Assembly: GCA_956465555.1 (NCBI GenBank)
Contig: OY101128.1
Span: forward strand, 744,001-808,000
Direction: 5' to 3'
Source of the DNA: Nitzschia sp. pyKryTriq1
Taxonomy: Eukaryota > Bacillariophyta > Bacillariophyceae > Bacillariales > Bacillariaceae
Length of the DNA stretch: 64,000 bases
Translations under genes and position numbers: made by a program
The notes under the pieces: model-generated
Told to the model about the DNA's origin: nothing
The model's database searches: none
What the model saw: the letters and a program-made list of their open reading frames with translations, nothing else
Shown here: positions 61,699 through 64,000 of the stretch, one piece after another
Layout: each line of letters starts with the position of its first letter
Numbering within the stretch: the first letter of the stretch is position 1

Positions 61699-63168
61699 TC
61701 AGTGACTTGGCTCGGCAATGGATGGATCAAAGAAGAGATGTTGAGGATCAACCTTGGCCCGCAATGACTTGAGTTTCTCCGCGACTCCGTCTGGAAAGGT
61801 CCCTTCAAAGGTGTCCTTGTTGAGGGGATACTCCAGTGGATCATACTTGCACGTATACTTCTCGAGATGTCCCATCATGACCTCCACATACTCTAGAGCG
61901 GAACACGAAGCGGCGGCCTCTACTTCTTCGCCTCCTTGACCATCACATATGCCCAAGGTTAGACTCGTAAAGCCTGTTGCAGAGTACTTTCCGTAGCAAC
62001 CAGGTTTGGAAGCGAGTCGTTTGGGGCTCCAGACTACCATGCAATGCGACAAACCCATGGGTGCTTTTTGCATAAAGCTTTCTTGAACATTTTCCCAGTT
62101 CACATTGTCAAACGATTGGGATTCGTGAAAGAGAACACGGGCAATGTAGGTTTGGCCTGGTGGATAGGCCCCCGACAACATTTGCGACAGACCAGCAAAA
62201 GTCATATCCTGGAAGGAACTACTACTTTCGGGGAGCAACGGCTTCACTGGAAATTTATCCAAAGCAAGTGGCGCCACTTGTTCCTGAAACTGTTCTTCCG
62301 AATCTGCCCTCCAAGTCTGAATCACCATGACAACTTTGGGTACTTTCAGAACGTCGGCCAAAGGTGGAGGCGTAGAAGCCAAGTTGATGGTCAATTCCAA
62401 GTTCTTCGTGTCGCTGCCTTCCTTTTCTTCGTTTCTATAGTAGTCATTCAGAAAGTGGATAATTTTGGAGTAGGATTCCACGGGAAAGAAGTCCATCTTG
62501 AGACGGATAATGGCGGGCACCTTGGCCAGACGGATCTTAAATTCGACTACAACACCTGGAAAAGCGGAGGCAGAGCCTCGTACCATCCACATCCAATCAT
62601 CATCGTCTTTATCGTTGTCGGATACAACCAGTAGGTTACCTTGGGGGTCAACGAGAGTCACCTGCTCAATGTGCTCCGCGGCGTACCCAAAATATGGCTG
62701 GAACCAGCCCACTCCACCTCCCAAAAGGAAGCCACCCAATGGGACGCCCACACAGTGCCCACTCGAGAAGCACAAACCACTCTTGGCGGCTGCTTCGTTC
62801 AAGTCGTTTCCCACCACGGCGGGGCCCACGGTAGCCGTGCCGGCTTCGGCATCAATCTCGAGAGCATTAAAGTGACTCATGTCAATCAAAAAGGCATTTT
62901 CACGCAAATAACAGCCAAACCAATTGTGCCCCCCGGTTCGAACGGTCACGGTCAAGCCTTGTGCCATTGCAAACTGGATACACGCCTGTACATCACCTAC
63001 GGATTGACACAGAGCAATGTACGACGGGGCGGTGTTCTCATTCTTTGTAGTCGTCCGCTTGCCGTGCGCATTGACTGCAAAGTTGCGGCACCTAGCCTCT
63101 TCATACCCAGGAGATCCCTTTGCCAACAGTTGGCCATCAAGTCTAGGCAAGGAGGAGGTAACAGTCAT
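61699..63168 (-). CDS. FAD-linked oxidase, berberine-bridge-enzyme type
   Basis: Intronless, 489 residues. PCMH-type FAD fold: VTVRTGGHNWFG with H81 (the usual 8-alpha-histidyl FAD link) and SSGHCVGVPLGGFLLGGGVGW with C139, at the place where bicovalent members attach a cysteine to FAD C6. Substrate half with beta strands follows, then the C-terminal BBE segment, which contains NKDTFEGTFPDGVAEKL and DPQHLFF. Such enzymes oxidise sugars, alcohols or alkaloids and make H2O2. There is no clear signal peptide. The substrate is unknown. Confidence 0.87.
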   Translation of the reverse strand: MTVTSSLPRLDGQLLAKGSPGYEEARCRNFAVNAHGKRTTTKNENTAPSYIALCQSVGDVQACIQFAMAQGLTVTVRTGGHNWFGCYLRENAFLIDMSHFNALEIDAEAGTATVGPAVVGNDLNEAAAKSGLCFSSGHCVGVPLGGFLLGGGVGWFQPYFGYAAEHIEQVTLVDPQGNLLVVSDNDKDDDDWMWMVRGSASAFPGVVVEFKIRLAKVPAIIRLKMDFFPVESYSKIIHFLNDYYRNEEKEGSDTKNLELTINLASTPPPLADVLKVPKVVMVIQTWRADSEEQFQEQVAPLALDKFPVKPLLPESSSSFQDMTFAGLSQMLSGAYPPGQTYIARVLFHESQSFDNVNWENVQESFMQKAPMGLSHCMVVWSPKRLASKPGCYGKYSATGFTSLTLGICDGQGGEEVEAAASCSALEYVEVMMGHLEKYTCKYDPLEYPLNKDTFEGTFPDGVAEKLKSLRAKVDPQHLFFDPSIAEPSH

Positions 63169-63586
63169 TATTTTCTTCCTCCTTTGCTTTTTAGTTGTTA
63201 GTTGACGAGTGTCGAGAGTCGAGAACCCTTATCTTACTCTTACCTGAAGGCTGACTGGAAAGATACGTCTTACGATGAGAACCAAGCGATACTGTATGTA
63301 GCGCTAGTAAAATAAAAAAATAAAAAACAAAAAGACGGGGATCTGAACCCCAAGCCTCTGATGTCAATATCCAAAACGACCTTGGTATCCTGGAATCAGT
63401 CACGTCTGTCCGTCGCGCACGTTTCTTGGGCATATATATAATTTGATACGACATCATCAGGACACACGACGGATTGCAAGCAGTGCGAGGTCTGTCATCC
63501 GTCACGAGGTTTGTGACGCGTCGCGAATATGGCTGTACTAAAGTATAGGATTCTTCGCGTGGACCGCGAGTGGCCTGGTACAAAAC
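63169..63586. other. Intergenic, 418 bp, with a tRNA-like patch
   Basis: 5' flank of the FAD oxidase. On the minus strand about 63330-63360 reads GGGGTTCAGATCCCC, close to a tRNA T-arm / B box, followed by a T-rich run. No full cloverleaf was found (see findings). No protein gene seen. Confidence 0.5.
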
Positions 63587-63893
63587 TCAACGCAGAACTC
63601 CGTACAAAATTTGGTTGAGGTGATTTAATTGTCTGGCAGCGGCCAGATTGCGTGATAATTCTCCGTCCATAGCGTCGGGAGGTTTCATCGGAATCTCGCC
63701 GTCGCCCCAGATAATCGTCTCGCGATTAAAGTCGAGAACGATTCCGAGCTCTCTGAGGAGGTCTCGGCCTATGATAATATCGTAGCCACCTAGACTCTGT
63801 TTGCTGGCGTGAATTTCGGAGTGGATCACTCGCGAAACGCTAAATTCAGGTAGTGTGAAGCACGTTTGCGCTCGCATCGTCGTTTCGAATTTG
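63587..63893 (-). pseudogene. Retrotransposon aspartic-protease fragment (Ty3/gypsy-like), broken
   Basis: The minus frame encodes VWSSAAGKFETTM, FTLPEFSVSRVIHSEIHA, GGYDIIIGRDLLRELGIVLD, then ETIIWGDGEIPM. This is the C-terminal part of the retropepsin domain with its IIGRDLL motif and the linker to reverse transcriptase, as found in Ty3/gypsy-like polyproteins of stramenopiles. The frame is stopped upstream by a TAG at about 63916-63918, before the DTGA-type active site, and downstream by a TGA at 63587-63589, before any reverse transcriptase. So it is a dead fragment. No LTRs were seen inside the window; more of the element may lie to the right. Confidence 0.7.
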
Positions 63894-64000
63894 CCGGCGG
63901 CGCTAGACCAGACCTGTTTGGCAGTTGTAGTCTAGTACATAGACTTGTAGTTTCTGTTGAGTCTTTGCAACGGACGGGGGCCAGTCGTACGTCGCGCGTC

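Noticed and set aside
63330-63410. A functional tRNA gene on the minus strand
   Set aside because: Only the T-arm-like part fits. The acceptor and anticodon stems do not pair, so it is reported only as a tRNA-like patch.
1-64000. CRISPR arrays, operons, bacterial insertion sequences
   Set aside because: Introns, signal/transit peptides and eukaryotic gene families throughout. No regularly spaced repeats with unique spacers were seen.

Overview
The window looks like nuclear DNA from a diatom, most likely pennate. Most multi-exon genes have short GT-AG introns of about 70-220 bp. Several proteins carry the bipartite plastid presequence typical of secondary plastids (signal peptide, then an ASAFAP-like F or Y at the cleavage site): fibrillin, a BPNT/SAL1-like phosphatase and a Tat-type thylakoid-lumen protein. 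There is a fused glutamine-dependent carbamoyl-phosphate synthase, a small protein with the GDNPSVS motif I associate with diatoms, and a tandem family of secreted Ser/Lys/Gly-rich single-pass membrane proteins that resemble silica-vesicle membrane proteins. I cannot name the species from sequence alone.

Layout. 1-5228: three tandem plus-strand paralogs (the first cut by the window edge) of the GKGKG-rich type I membrane family. 5739-6182: mitochondrial ATP synthase epsilon. 6503-11774 (minus): five-exon carbamoyl-phosphate synthase. 12448-13765 (minus): MTD1-type methylene-THF dehydrogenase with an added C-terminal membrane helix. 14192-16354 (minus): TPR protein. 17576-18887: acidic/coiled-coil protein. 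19195-23147: a ribosome block with eL34 (minus), eL36 (plus) and RIO2 kinase (plus). 24168-29657: a 1829-residue Roc-COR protein ending in a trypsin-like protease domain. 29819-34698 (minus): LRR membrane protein, plastid fibrillin and SMYD-like SET protein. 35298-38131 (plus): PhoX-like phosphatase and GST. 38258-43442: four poorly known proteins. 44097-45224: plastid BPNT/SAL1-like phosphatase. 46108-50786 (minus): alkaline-ceramidase-like protein, thylakoid-lumen protein and a two-helix membrane protein. 51445-53805: ATE1 arginyltransferase. 54009-57986 (minus): STAND-type ATPase with TPR-like tail. 58965-60950: QSOX sulfhydryl oxidase. 61699-63168 (minus): BBE-type FAD oxidase. 63587-63893 (minus): a decayed retroelement protease fragment.

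These are ordinary dispersed nuclear genes rather than an operon, but four things stand out. (1) The tandem membrane-protein family at the left end. (2) The Roc-COR-zinc-protease fusion, which has a degraded GTP-binding loop but an intact His/Asp/Ser triad. (3) A palindromic 8-mer, TACCGGTA, read about 20 times in 64 kb where about one is expected by chance, mostly 60-370 bp upstream of start codons. (4) A 21-bp microexon that encodes the whole thioredoxin redox centre of the QSOX gene. All gene models were built by hand from the sequence. Splice sites were chosen by GT-AG rule, reading frame and family knowledge, with no transcript evidence.
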